A program made the position numbers and the translations under genes. From assembly GCF_905171765.1 (NCBI RefSeq), contig NC_053392.1, positions 396,518,119 through 396,582,118 of the forward strand: a DNA stretch of 64,000 nucleotides. Direction: 5' to 3'. This DNA is from Bufo bufo. Lineage: Eukaryota; Chordata; Amphibia; Anura; Bufonidae. Positions 32,112 to 43,270 of the stretch are shown here, in pieces. The stretch's first letter is position 1. Each line of letters begins with the position of its first letter. The notes under the pieces are model-generated. The model saw only the letters and a list, made by a program, of their open reading frames with translations. It did no database searches and was not told the origin of the DNA.

Positions 32112-32459
32112 TCTCGCTTACAGATCCAAGGGTGCTGTCATAGGCGAGGGGGGAAATATGTGATTACACTTACCGGTAATCTTTTTTCCTTGAGCCTATG
32201 ACAGCACCCGCTTAATTCCCTTCCCTAATAAAATAAAATAAAATATATAAACATATAAAAAATTATAAGTAAGTGTATATAAAAGTGGTTATTGTTATGA
32301 GACGTTTGTGTTTCCTTAGTTCTTGGAATAGTACTGGTGTGTAGGGGGTTGGTTCCTCCTTTTAAAGTGGTTGTGGTTCCTGTTTCCTGTCCTGAGGAGG
32401 GGGCAGACACTATCCAAGGGTGCTATTATAGGCTCAAGGAAAAAAGATTACCGGTAAGT
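32112..32459. repeat. DIRS terminal and internal complementary repeats
   Basis: AAGGGTGCTGTCATAGG and ATTACACTTACCGGTAATC are followed by CCTTGAGCCTATGACAGCAC (to about 32209), forming an imperfect inverted pair. The motif returns at 32414-32459 as AAGGGTGCTATTATAGGCTC and GATTACCGGTAAGTG. Such split inverted and complementary repeats are how DIRS ends are organised. Confidence 0.7.
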
Positions 32460-32642
32460 GTTATTCATATCAAACAAGTGCTTGAAATTCTAAGAAAAAA
32501 TCTATTATCTGTAAAATTTGAAAAATTTGTTTTTGGGATACAAGAAATTTTATATCTAGGTTATATCCTTACTCCACACTCGTTTAAGATTGATCCTAGT
32601 AAGGTACAGGCTATTCAAGACTAAGTAAGGCCATCTTCCCTT
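32460..32642 (+). pseudogene. pol: Gypsy-3 RT thumb fragment
   Basis: Coding resumes with VIHIKQVLEILRKNLLSVKF, then GYILTPHSFKIDPSKVQAIQD and a stop at 32622-32624. It is the segment downstream of the RT catalytic box. The frame is cut again by the palindromic MITE at 32643. Confidence 0.8.
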
Positions 32643-33309
32643 CTGTCATCAAGATTTTCGATATGGAGCTGTTCATATCATCCTCTCAGTCTCCATTATC
32701 TAATTAAAAATATACTAGTTTTACCCCCACTTGTCCTTTCATTTTGGATAAAAATCTGTTTTATTAATATGCTAATTACCTTACTAACATGCCCAAGGGG
32801 CTGTCCCTCCGGCCGTTTGTGCCCAGCCGCGACCCTTATCTCGTAGCCCATTGCCGCCCCACTGCTAATTATGCACTCCTCTCATCACCGATGGTGCACC
32901 GTAATCTCGCGCATGCGCCCTAAATCCACTGGTCAGAGCCCGCGGGCGAAGTGCGCAGACAGCTGGTGCATGCGCGCTTCGTTCGGTGAGGCTGCTGCCA
33001 GGACACCCCGCGGGTGCTGACCAGTAGATTTAGGCGCATGCGCGAGATTACGGCGCACCATCAGCGATGAGAGGAGTGCATAATTAGCAGTGGGGCGGCG
33101 CTGGGCTATGAGATAAGGGGCGTGGCTGGGCACAAACGGCCGGAGGGACAGCCCCTTGGGCACGCTAGTAAGGTAACTAGCATATTAATAAATCCGATTT
33201 TTATCCAAAATGAAAGGACAGGTGGGGATAAAACTAGTATATTTTTAATTAGATAATGGAGACCGAGAGGATGATATGAACAGCTCCATATCGAAAATCT
33301 TGATGACAG
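32643..33309. mobile_element. Palindromic MITE, 667 bp, inside Gypsy-3 RT
   Basis: Ends CTGTCATCAAGATTTTCGAT and its reverse complement at 33290-33309. The arms are complementary over most of their length, turning near 32976, with CGCATGCGC and GCGCATGCG elements. TCCCTT flanks both sides (32636-32641 and about 33312-33317) but the duplication is not certain. No coding. Confidence 0.8.
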
Positions 33310-35030
33310 AATCCCTTTAAAACATTACAGCGCTTCCTTGGGTTCTCTAATTATTATCGCAATTTATCAAAAAAATTTCAGTAATTGCTAGACCCTTAAC
33401 CGACTTAACCAAGAAAGGGGCGGATCTTGTTAACTGGCCTGTAGAGGCCATAGAAGCCTTTGAAACTCTTAAGAAATCTTTTGGGAACGCTCCAGTCTTG
33501 ATTCAGCCGGATCATGAGAAACCTTTTGTGGTGGAGGTCGATGCTTCTGAGGATGGGGTGGGGCTATTGTTTCTCAGGGACCCTCTAACCTCACTAATCT
33601 AAGACATTGTGCTTTTTTTCACGAAAATTCTCTCCTACTGAGAGGAATTACGATATTGGCAATCGTGAATTGTTAGCCATTAAATGGGCATTTGAGGAGT
33701 GGAGACATTTTTGGGAGTGGGCCAAACATTGCATCACTGTTCTTACTGATCATACAAATTTATTATTTCTCGAATCCGCAAAACACATCTTTTTCCGCGG
33801 ATCTTGCTTCTGATATTGAGGCAGCACAACACCTAGCTCCAGAGCAGACACCCACAGATAAGTTATTTGTTCCTGGTCATTTCCATCTCCGGCTGCTGGG
33901 TGAGTGTCATGATTCTGTTTTATGTAGTCATCCTGGTATTGAGGCCACCAGAGAACTGGTGTCCAGGTCTTATTGGTGGCCCATTATATCTAGGGATGTC
34001 AGTTCTTTTGTCTCTGCTTGCGAGGTATGTGCCAGATCCAAGACTCCTAGAACACGCCCTGCTGGTGAATTACGAACTTTACCCATTCCTAGTAAACCCT
34101 GGTCACATATTTCTATGGATTTCATTACGGACTTGCCACCCTCTGAGGGTAAATCTGTGGTTTGGGTAGTGGTCGATAGGTTTAGTAAGATGGTACATTT
34201 TGTTCCTCTAGCCAAGCTCCCAAATGCCAGGACTCTGGCTTCTGTTTTTATTCAGCAAGTGGTACGATTGCATGGAGTTCCGGAGAACATTGTATTTGAC
34301 AGGGGTGTTCAGTTTGTTTCCAAGTTTTGGAGAGCCTTTTGTCAGAGGTGTGAAATATCGTTGTCCTTTTTATCAGCTTTTTATCCTGAGACTAATGGAC
34401 AGACTGAACGATTGAATCAGGCTGTGGAACAATTTTTAAGATCTTACATCTCTGATAATCAGCAATTATGGGTGAAATATCTTCCTTTGGCAGAGGTCGC
34501 CATCAATAACCGTGTGAACTCGTCCACTGGAGTCTCACCGTTCTTCTGTAATTTTGGTTTTCATCCTTGTTTAAATTCTTGCTCATCTATTTCCTCACCT
34601 AACCCTGAAGCTGATAGTGTAACTTCAGAACTGTGCACAGTTTGGAAAAAGCTCAGGAAGTTCAGAAAATTAAAGCTAATATGAAGCGTTCCAAAGGGGT
34701 AGATTTTAAGGTTGGGGAGAAAGTCTGGTTGTCCACAAAAAATATGTCCTTAAAAGTGTCTTCTAGGAAATTTGCGCCACGATTTGTTGGACCATATGAA
34801 ATTCTTAACATCATTAATCCTGTATCTTTTAGGTTGAAGCTGCCAGACTCATTTCATATCCACAACGTATTTCATAAATCTTTGCTTAAATTTTTTTTTC
34901 CACCCATAGTTCCGTCTCAGGCAGTTCTTTCCCCGATACTGGTGAATGTTAAAAATTAATTTGTTATTTCTAAAATCATTGATGTTAGGAAAGTTCGTAC
35001 TTGTTTCAGTACCTTGTCCATTGAAAGGGT
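33310..35030 (+). pseudogene. pol: Gypsy-3 RNase H and integrase, broken
   Basis: LQRFLGFSNYYRNLSKKFQ begins at 33332, then stops. RNase H segments follow: FVVEVDASEDGVG near 33524-33562 and [26 protein letters not shown] near 33613-33690. About 60 codons between RNase H and integrase are missing at about 33790. Integrase (to 34684) has a zinc-binding start (ECHDSVLCSHPG...CEVCARSK) and the catalytic triad in HISMDFITDLP, VFDRGVQFVSKFW and PETNGQTERLNQ. The frame shifts at about 34650; the GPY-type segment ([19 protein letters not shown]) ends at 34959. Decayed chromodomain-like codons (FVISKIIDVRKVR) run on to about 35030. Confidence 0.82.
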
Positions 35031-35166
35031 TATGGACCCGAGGAAAGGTCCAGGGTGCCAGTAAATAAGATTCATGCTAGATTGATTAGAAAATTGAATC
35101 TCGCTCACCTAGAAAAACCTTTTCCTGTGACTTTGGGTCTGGTGGCCCCTCGTAGAGCGGGAGTAC

Positions 35167-35822
35167 TGTCACAGGGTGCTGGCTTCACACTCCTTCCCTT
35201 TGGTACCGCCGGCGCCCTGCGATAACTTTGGAGCATGGACATGCGCTGCGTCCTCGTCTCCAGGGCAACAGGGGGCGGAGAGGACCCGGCCGCGCACGCC
35301 TCCTTAGCATGGTCATAGTTTCGGCAAAAAGTCTGAGCGACGAACTGGGCATTCAGTGCTCCACAGGATGCAGTGGGATGAGTCATGTGACGCTGGCCAC
35401 GTCACATGACCCCCTCTCTCTCCTATTTAACAGGCAGCCTGCTGGCCACAGGTTACCTGTGATTAAGGTCCTATACCTTGTGTATATTCCATTGGCATTT
35501 TACTTGGTAGTTGTATTTCAGCTTGTTACTTGACTTCGTCTCTTGCTTGCTCCTTTTGTGCTTTTGCATCTCCTGGTATTTGACTTCTGCTTGACTTTGA
35601 CTTGTCCTCGCTTGCTCCCTGTGTTGTTACTTGACCTCCTGGTTTTGACCTTGCTAGTTCGACCTCTTTTTGTTGTTGTTTTGTTTGTCTCTCCGCACTT
35701 ACGCAGGTTAGGGATTGCCGCCCAGTTGTGCTACGTTGCCTAGGACGGGTAAGTGCAAGTAGACAGGGACAGAGGAGTGGGTGGAGTCAGTTTGCACCTT
35801 CCCTATTCCCCTTCTCGTGACA
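35167..35822 (+). repeat. Gypsy-3 3' LTR
   Basis: Starts TGTCACAGGGTGCTGG after the purine-rich GAGCGGGAGTAC and ends CTTCTCGTGACA. It is clearly homologous to 24679-25304 with numerous substitutions and one length difference, so Gypsy-3 is the oldest-looking of the three gypsy insertions. Confidence 0.88.
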
Positions 35823-35827
35823 ATATT

Positions 35828-36869
35828 AGTAACTATTGTAAATTATAAAAAAAAAGCCTATTCATTGCAAATATGAGATTTTATCACTATCCCAATGAAA
35901 ATAAAAAAAAGGAAGGCAAATCGACACAAATACATGATTCATATGGTGCAGTTATTTTCCGTGCAGTCAAATGCCTTTGAAACACAACAGAGATTCACAT
36001 ATAAACTAGCTTTTTTGTCAAATCTGCAATGCATTTTAATGAACAACGAATTATGTTATTGTATGCATGGCTTTTAAAGGGAGATATCACCTCTGTGTAC
36101 AGATAAGACAGGATCACCATTCACAATAAGTGATTGTCAGAGCTTATCTACTCTTTCCTTGTACAATGACCTCTTCACAGGTCACAGAGCATGCCCAGAA
36201 AACTCTCTCATACAAGTCAATTGGGTCCCCTACTGTCCATTGTGTCTATGGCCCATGTGGCTGCCGTAAAGCAATTTTCGTAATGCTTTCTAAATGCTGT
36301 GAAGAACAGTTCAGGCAAGATGGCAGCCCCAATAATTATGTTCAGGAAATAGAATTTAAAAAATGTACAATTGGAAAGTAAAAACAGATTAGAAAAAAAG
36401 GTTATGTGCTACTATCTGATTTTAACTGGCAGATACAATTTTTGGAGAGACACATTTCCTTTAAAGTCACATACGAATGTAAACCGAAAATGATTTTACA
36501 GTATTTGCTTCAACAAAAATCTCCCACTTTAACAGTTGAAGCTGTAAAGGCTTCTCTTGAAATATTATTTGTACAATTTACCCTTCTGGTATATCTGGCT
36601 TGATATTAATGTAGCATGTTTTCTCAGAATACGGTTTAGCTATCTTTATTATAACGTATCAATGGCAATTTCACACAGCTTTGAACACAAAACTATTTTT
36701 TGGGACCCTGTTATTTTACATTTTGGTGACATGAACATTCTAAGCATGCCAGCCTTCCTGCTTTATGAATTTGGATAACATCAGAAAAAATGAAATATGA
36801 TTACTGTGTTAGTTGCTAGTATTTGCTCAGTTGCTGCTTAGTTTTATGAGTAGCGAGTGTGAAACCATT
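35828..36869. other. No gene; possible decayed TTAA-type element
   Basis: No convincing coding sequence. Between about 36075 and 36466 the ends TTTTAAAGGGAGA and TTTCCTTTAAAG face each other, which could be an old TTAA-target MITE. The repeats are short, so I do not assert it. Confidence 0.35.
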
Positions 36870-37960
36870 GCACCAACCAACAGGTTTGACTGTTGGCTAA
36901 TCCTAAGGTAATTAACCTGGCAGTCCGCTGGTTTCTATACAGGGATCTGGTTTTCACTGCAGGGGAGCTACCAGGCTGCTAACTCTTGAAGAAGTCCCTG
37001 TGTGGTTGACAGCTGGCCTATGGAAGGTCAAGACAATGGTGCGTGGTCAGGAACAGACCAAGGTCAGGGCAGGCAGAGTAGGTATGGATCTGTAAAACAA
37101 GTGCAAGGTCAGGACAGGCAGCAAAGAGTCAGTACTGTAATCAGACAGAGGTCTGGTCGGACAGCGGAGGGTCAGAGTCAGGAAATAGGCAGAGTTCAGT
37201 ACATGGGCAAGCTAGATAAACTATTGCTCAGGTACCTCTCTCTAGGGAAAGATGCTCTAAGTACCGTGATCTGTCCAGACTTAGGTCTGGTGCAGATTGG
37301 TGTGCATGCATGTTGGCCATTTAACGGGCATGGAGTGTACACACACCCTACAGGACCGGATCAGAGGCCTGGCAGCTAGGCGCTGGCTGCGACTTTACCC
37401 CGCTCACGCCAGGTCTAAATAAGTGGTTGTGGCGTGGGCAGGGAAAAGAACGGACCGTCACATTCACTATTTTGTACGCCTTTAGGCGTTTTAGGCGTAG
37501 AAAATGGTCTAAACGTAAGGCTGCTCGGAAGCTGTCTTACATTTAGAACTGGTGCTGGATGCGGCGAAGTTATAGAGAGGCCAGCCGGTGGATCCACCTC
37601 CGGCTTAGGGCTTTATTAAGACTGATGTCTAAAACGCTGGTCTTAATAAATGTGTCCCTATGTATGTACTCAGCCTGTCCCGACTTTGGAATTGCTATCC
37701 TATCTGGAATATGCACATACTCAACCTGCCATAATCTTGGACTGTGTTGAGACTACGACTTTTGCCTGAATCCTTGGTGCTTTGAACCAGTGTCTCAGAC
37801 CCCTGTGGGTTAGCTGTCAACTACCCTAGGACTACTCCAGTAGGTAGTGGCCTGCAGTAAAGTCCAGATCCCTGTATAGGGGTTAAAGGGTGAATACCAG
37901 CAAACCACCAGGACAATGCGCTTAGGTTTAGTCAAACTGGTTAGTTGGCACAGTGGGTCC
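36870..37960. mobile_element. Element with imperfect inverted ends, about 1.1 kb
   Basis: CCAACCAACAGGTTTGACTG with TATACAGGGATCTGG (36876-36951) is echoed in inverse order and orientation by CCAGATCCCTGTATA (37863-37877) and AGTCAAACTGGTTAGTTGG (37930-37948). GGTTGACAGCTGG / GTTAGCTGTCAACTACC pair further in. The middle (37385-37655) resembles 53200-53370. Class unknown; no coding motif. Confidence 0.5.
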
Positions 37961-38992
37961 ACACCCACAGTCCAATACAGAATGTTTTATCCAGCACCTG
38001 CTGTTTGTTCCATTAAAAACAGAGTTTTATTTCAATCCATTAAAACATAAGTGCTGCGCATAACCCAAAAACTTTCTAGTTTCTTAATCATAGCCTAAAG
38101 TACTACACCAACTATGACTTTATTTAAATAACATGAGGATGGAGTTTTGCTCCTCACAAATATTGACTATACTGTGAAATTGAAAGCACATACAAAATAT
38201 ATATCAGATTTAAGCACAGCAAATACATACAGTAGTAAAATTAAGCTCAGTTCATAAATACAGATCCAGATCACACCCAGTAAATAAACAAGGTACTAGA
38301 TGAAAGCTCAGTACTAGGGAAGAGCGAAGCATTAAAATGTATGGGCTCCAGGGAGGTGAACTGAGTTATCACCGAAGTTTGATGGAAATAACTGACCAAA
38401 TAACTGAAGTGTGAACTCAGCCTAGCCTGAACAATGGTGAAGATATGCTTGGAGTTGATATAAAAAAAAAAAAAAAAAAATGGTATTTCACCATGATACC
38501 ACTGCAGACCGTACAGTGAATTTATTATAGATTAGAATCAGAGGCAGAGGCTCACATGTGATATGTTCTCTGATTGCTGTTCTCTCTTTTGAACAGGATT
38601 CACCTCCACAGAATTTACCACCAAGATGTCTTTAACCTCCACTAATCTTTGCACTTTTCTAACAATACAAACTCCTCATCCTGCTGCCTCTTTGACCTAC
38701 TGCCAACCCCTAAAATCATCATAATTAGAGATGATTGAATTAAACCATATCATGTTGTGATCTTGCTTCTCTATGTTTTAGTGATCTGAATCCTAATTCA
38801 ATAAACTTTTAAGCTGAATGGGAGAGAAACTTTTGAATGCCAGGAATTACCAGATTTATGTCAAAGTTATTTTGAGGGGAGCAGCCAAGTAGCAGTACAG
38901 AACATAACTTTTGCCAAAGTACCACACCCAGTATGACCCACACACTATCAGACACATGAGTAGAAAATGCTTGATATGGCATGAGATGAAGG
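37961..38992. other. No gene; A-rich and repeat fragments
   Basis: Contains an uninterrupted A run at about 38462-38480 and a partial match to the MITE end of 24445 near 38318. No open frame with recognisable motifs. Confidence 0.5.
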
Positions 38993-39789
38993 CAGTGGCG
39001 TACCGCCCATAGAGGCAGACCACACCATTGCTATGGGGCCCGCGGCACTGGGGGGCCCGGAGCGCAGAGAAGGCCCCGCCCACACTATTTGGCCCCGCCC
39101 ACTCATGGCAGCCTATAGCGCTATGCGGCTGCTCTGCTTTTATGAGCCAACTATTCTTCCGCAATCGGCCCTGGAGCGCATGAAAGGCCCCACCCCCTAC
39201 TATTTTTATGTACGCCCCTGCCCCGGGCCACTTCCCTGCTCCCTCCAGTATCTGACCGCTGTCTTTTTCCGGCCTGAGCGCGGTGAGTCGCTGTCACGAT
39301 GAGCCACATCTATCATGACAGTGCCTTGCAGAATAAGCCTGTATATGATGAGCGGGTGTCGGGAGACTGACAGCTGGGCTGTTCTAGAGGTATGGCTGTG
39401 TGCTGGGCTTATAGGAGGAAGTGTTGTCTGGGCGAGGGGGCTGTACACAGGGGAAAACTGGCCCTGCTCTGTTGACTGGGCACATATAGCTATGAAAGCC
39501 TTTGGGCACATCTCTGGGATATTGCATGCCGTATTTGAACAGAAACTAGTATATCTGGCCATTCCTTGTTCACACTAAGCGTTGTCACTACCTCAGGGAT
39601 GTCGCTGTGTACAGAAGGAAGCATCCAGCCATACACTGTAGTGTAACCATAGTCTTCTGTAGTGCAGACCTGTGCCAAAGATGTGTGTTTGCCCACTGGC
39701 ATTGTATTACATGGACACCTGCAGCCCAACACTCTCCAGTCTGTATGCTTATGCTTCAGATGCATAGCCCAGAGGTTTGCTGAACTTAA

Positions 39790-39959
39790 AGGGGTATTCC
39801 AGTAATAAATTGTCCCGGATGTGGGTCCTGGTGACTTTGAATTTAGCTGCAGGGTACATGCTAATCCCCCACCCTATTCTGGTGATCAGTGACCACACCA
39901 TTCCCAGCAGTTATCGCCTGTCCAATGAATAGGTTATAATTTATCACTGGAATACCCCT
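39790..39959. mobile_element. Short TTAA-target MITE
   Basis: TTAA at 39786-39789 and 39960-39963; inverted ends AGGGGTATTCCAGT / ACTGGAATACCCCT. About 170 bp, non-coding. Confidence 0.85.
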
Positions 39960-40045
39960 TTAAGCCCCTTACACGCCATGTTTTATGATGTGTGTGAGTA
40001 TAGGAAAGTGTTTTTTTTGTACATTTTTCAGAACAAATTGTTGTT

Positions 40046-40290
40046 AAGTCCAGCTTCCCATAAAAGAAGTTCTTTATTGATACGGAATAAAATCCAGACA
40101 TCAATTACATGTACAGTGTGTACAGTCTACGCGTCTCGGACCCCAAACATTTGGATCCTTCTTCATGTCATGAGGAAGGATCCAAATGTTTGGGGTCCGA
40201 AACGCGTAGACTGTACACACTGTACATGTAATTGATGTCTGGATTTTATTCCATATCAATAAAGAACTTCTTTTATGGGAAGCTGGACTT
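40046..40290. repeat. 245-bp near-perfect palindrome with degenerate hammerhead-like core
   Basis: Arms of 122 bp (40046-40167 and 40169-40290) turn on one base at 40168. The right arm reads TGAGGA, AGGATCC...GGGTCC, GAAACGCG, TAGAC, resembling the hammerhead core found in the PLE arms but with the first core C replaced. AATAAA-like motifs sit near the outer ends (ATCAATAAAGAA at 40255-40266). The flanks show no clear duplication. Confidence 0.75.
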
Positions 40291-41404
40291 GACAAAAAAA
40301 ATTTGGAAACTTTGGTATGACCGTGTCCGTGTCTTTTGTCCGTGCTACGCGAGAAGCTTCATAGGTGCAGTTTTTACATCTATTCACAAATTTTTCAGAA
40401 AAAGGAATTAAATGGAAATTAAGATGCAAGTGTATGCTGTGTTAGATTTTGGCCATTCCTCTAGACTGCCCCCCCCCCCTCTCCCTCCACTAACACGTTG
40501 CTCAGATAAGTGAGACCTAGAGCCAGTTTTTCCACATTTGAGAACAGGCAAATTACTACCGCATAGTGTGACTGAATATTACAGCCATACTAAGGCCTCA
40601 TGCCCACCACCGTATTTTGTATCCATGTCGTATACCCCCTTTACCCCCCTTCCCCCCCGTACTCCTTAGTCCTCTATGAGCCTACAGGGACCCCCCCAGC
40701 ACATCAGTTACCTTGCAGGAAGAGGGGGGGATATGATTGTTGGCATCAGCAGCAAGGCGTTTAAGGTGGTTATCCAACACCTATAATGCCCCCCAAAATG
40801 CCCGGGCACCTTACATACCCGCATCGCTTCTGTTTTCCCGCCTAGCTGCCACTGCATCCAAACTGTCGCATGGATGAAAACATCCAGCGATGTGGGGGGC
40901 AGTCAATAGCAGGCCACGATGGGAACGAGCCTCCCATAGCGGGTGACGCTAGGGATGCTAATTTCCGACACTACCTACTATTGGCTGCACCCCCCCACTA
41001 GGCATAAGTATTATCTGTATGCGGTGCCCGGGCATTTTGGGAGGCATAATAGGGGTTAGATAACCCCTTTAACCCTTAGGATACCGGAGGTTTTTTTCTT
41101 TTTTTCATTTTAATTTTTCTTCCCTATCTTCCTTGAGCCATAACTTTTTTATTTTTCCATTCACATAGCTGCATGAGGGCTTATTTTTTGCAGAACAAGT
41201 TGTACTTTAATATGGCATACAATGTAGTGGTAAGCGGGCAAACAATTCCAAATGGGGTGGAATTGGCAAATGGGGGTGTGGTGGGGGAGTGGACAGGGCA
41301 GGAGGTGGGAGGGACCAGGTGTGGGTAGTGGGTGGAGTTAGGGGGCCCAATTCAGATTTTTGCTATGGGGCCCAATGATTTCTATGTACGCCCCTGGATG
41401 AAGG

Positions 41405-41600
41405 AAACCTCAAAATAAATTCAGATCTCATACCAGATGCCAAAATTAATTCAGACTGCTGACCAAAACCCAAAACTAATTAAGGCATCAAACCAAACCC
41501 CTAAATACAAAGTACATGCCTCTTACCAAACTCCCAGATATATTCAGACCCCAGACCAAACCCCAAAATTAAATCTGATCCCATAAAAGACTCCTAAATA
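41405..41600. repeat. Diverged tandem repeat, about 30-bp unit
   Basis: Repeated ACCAAACCCCAAAAT and ATTCAGACC motifs with many changes. No coding. Confidence 0.6.
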
Positions 41601-43156
41601 AACAACATAATCAGAATTTCTTTTATGTCAGATGAATGCCTAATTTTCTAGGTTCCGACAGGGCACATTTCAGAGAATTTATAAATACAAACTGAAAAGA
41701 ATGGCATGGTATTAAACAAGCAGGAAGTGCTCAAACCCACATTAGTAAGACTGCAGAGTGCAACTGTCTTTGCTATTATTTTGTTATATTTCAGAGAATT
41801 TCCCTTTAAGAAGCATAAAAATGTCCCCTGATACATATTTTTTATTGGAATTTTTGTCATTGATCCCCCTCTAGTATGTCACTGTCCATGTTGTGGGACT
41901 ATTTGTGCACTTTTAATAACTATTTGGTGGCTGCAAATATGAGCTGAAGTTTTTCAGGTTCGCCTGTGTAATGACCGGCATCACGCAAAGGGAGGGAAAT
42001 GGGAAGGCCCTGTCCAAGGGAGAGGGAAAAGTGGTGACCCCTGACTCACCTTGCGTCTGGCACCTGACTGCCCTGACGTCCCTAGACGGGTTCCTCACCC
42101 GTACGCCGATCACGTGCCTAAACCCTGGCTTTCCCTAAGATGAGCCCTGTGTAGTGAACGGGGCGGTGGGATCACTAGTCCGCACCACTGACACTAAGAG
42201 GAAAACACCAAAGAGAGGACAGACAATACAGACAAACATATAATCCCAGGTGGGCGACAACAGCAGACCACCAATGCCCAACAGGGATCCGGAGGGTAAC
42301 GTTCTGGAACAACAACCAGGGAACACAGCTACACAGCTCCAGTGGGTCAGTATAGAAGTCCAGGCAGGAAGCTCTATATCTGGCAACCAGAGAAGTGAGG
42401 GAGGGGAATATAAGGATGTTAGAAGTGCTGGACAAGAAACAGCTGAGGAGAAGAAGCTACGGATCCCTGAGTGAGCCAAAAAGGGTTGCAAGGCAAACAC
42501 AGAAAGTTACCATTACGAAACAGCACTGTCTTTGTACATAGAACGCGCAGCCACCCGCTGCGACTTCCTGACCCCGGGTATAACGGAGTCAGACGTGGCT
42601 CTTGTATTTTACATTTAGTCATAAGACTATTGGCTGCCTGCTCTTGACGTGCGCTTTTTGATTTTTTAATCTTGTTTATAGTAAAAATTAACTTTTATTT
42701 ATTACATTTAATAATTGGTGAAAAAACTTATTGCTAGCCTACTTAAATTATAAGTTTAAAACTTTCACTGGTGGACCTGAGCAGTGCTATACTAAATATA
42801 TTAATCAACTGGCAGCCGTTTGACAATGGTGACTGTAGCTAGATTCAGCTGGCTACTTGCCTCTTGGTATGCTGAATTGGATATAAGTATCCACTGTTTT
42901 GCTACAGTGGTTCACAACATTGTTAGTAGGCTGCTTGATTTTTGTGCCTATTGGCGCTGTATTGTAGCGTTAATAGTGCTGCAGGTGCTGCGATAACTGC
43001 CTGCTGCCTGTCTTATCTCCTAGATTGATTCAATTGACAGTACAGTCTCTCGCTGTGCTGCCTCGTTGGCGACGCAGTCACCTGCTGCACTATAAACTAG
43101 CTGTTCTGTAACGAGCACTCTCATAAAGGGTCCACTGTGTTCTAAAAACTTAGATG

Positions 43157-43209
43157 CTGCCCCCCGACATGTTTCGCCATGGATATGGCGTCCTCAGGGG
43201 ATCGGGCAG
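43157..43209 (-). ncRNA. Hammerhead-like motif, left arm
   Basis: Mirror image of the motif at 43218-43270, read on the - strand. It faces away from the palindrome centre. Confidence 0.55.
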
Positions 43210-43217
43210 TCTATGTG

Positions 43218-43270
43218 CTGCCCGATCCCCTGAGGACGCCATATCCATGGCGAAACATGTCGGGGGGCAG
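43218..43270 (+). ncRNA. Hammerhead-like motif, right arm
   Basis: CTGCCCGATCC, then CTGAGGA, GCC...GGC as stem II with one extra C, GAAAC, ATGTC and GGGGGGCAG. The last block pairs with the first as stem I. The predicted cleavage site follows GTC. The extra C after the core CTGAGGA is irregular, so activity is uncertain. Confidence 0.55.

Larger units (their letters stand above)
28677..32459 (+). mobile_element. DIRS-like tyrosine-recombinase retrotransposon, 5'-truncated
   Basis: The order is gag C-terminus, RT, RNase H, tyrosine recombinase and DIRS-type terminal repeats. It begins abruptly after the Tc1 right end, so its 5' terminal repeat and most of gag are missing. It ends at 32459 next to GTT, where Gypsy-3 RT coding resumes. 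DIRS elements integrate through a circular intermediate without target duplication, and none is visible here. All frames contain stops or shifts. Confidence 0.85.
24679..35822 (+). mobile_element. Gypsy-3: Ty3/gypsy chromovirus-type element, heavily nested
   Basis: LTRs at 24679-25304 and 35167-35822 start TGTCACAGGG and end GTGACA. The 5-bp duplication ATATT is at 24674-24678 and 35823-35827. Gag, protease, RT, RNase H and integrase follow in gypsy order on the + strand. The RT is interrupted at about 26924 by younger insertions and again at 32643. About 100 codons of RT, including the catalytic box, and about 60 codons between RNase H and integrase are missing. Confidence 0.88.
38993..41396. 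mobile_element. Non-autonomous hAT element, 2.4 kb
   Basis: The 8-bp duplication GATGAAGG is at 38985-38992 and 41397-41404. The left end CAGTGGCGTACCGCCCATAG and the right end, reversed, CAGGGGCGTACATAGAAATC are inverted repeats of the same type as 22740-23039. No transposase is visible. It hosts a TTAA MITE (39790-39959) and a palindrome (40046-40290). A second copy of the end motif, ATGTACGCCCCTG, lies inside near 39208-39220. Confidence 0.82.

Noticed and set aside
39033..39302. Pro/Arg-rich 89-codon frame
   Set aside because: It lies within the hAT element in GC-rich sequence and overlaps frames on the other strand.
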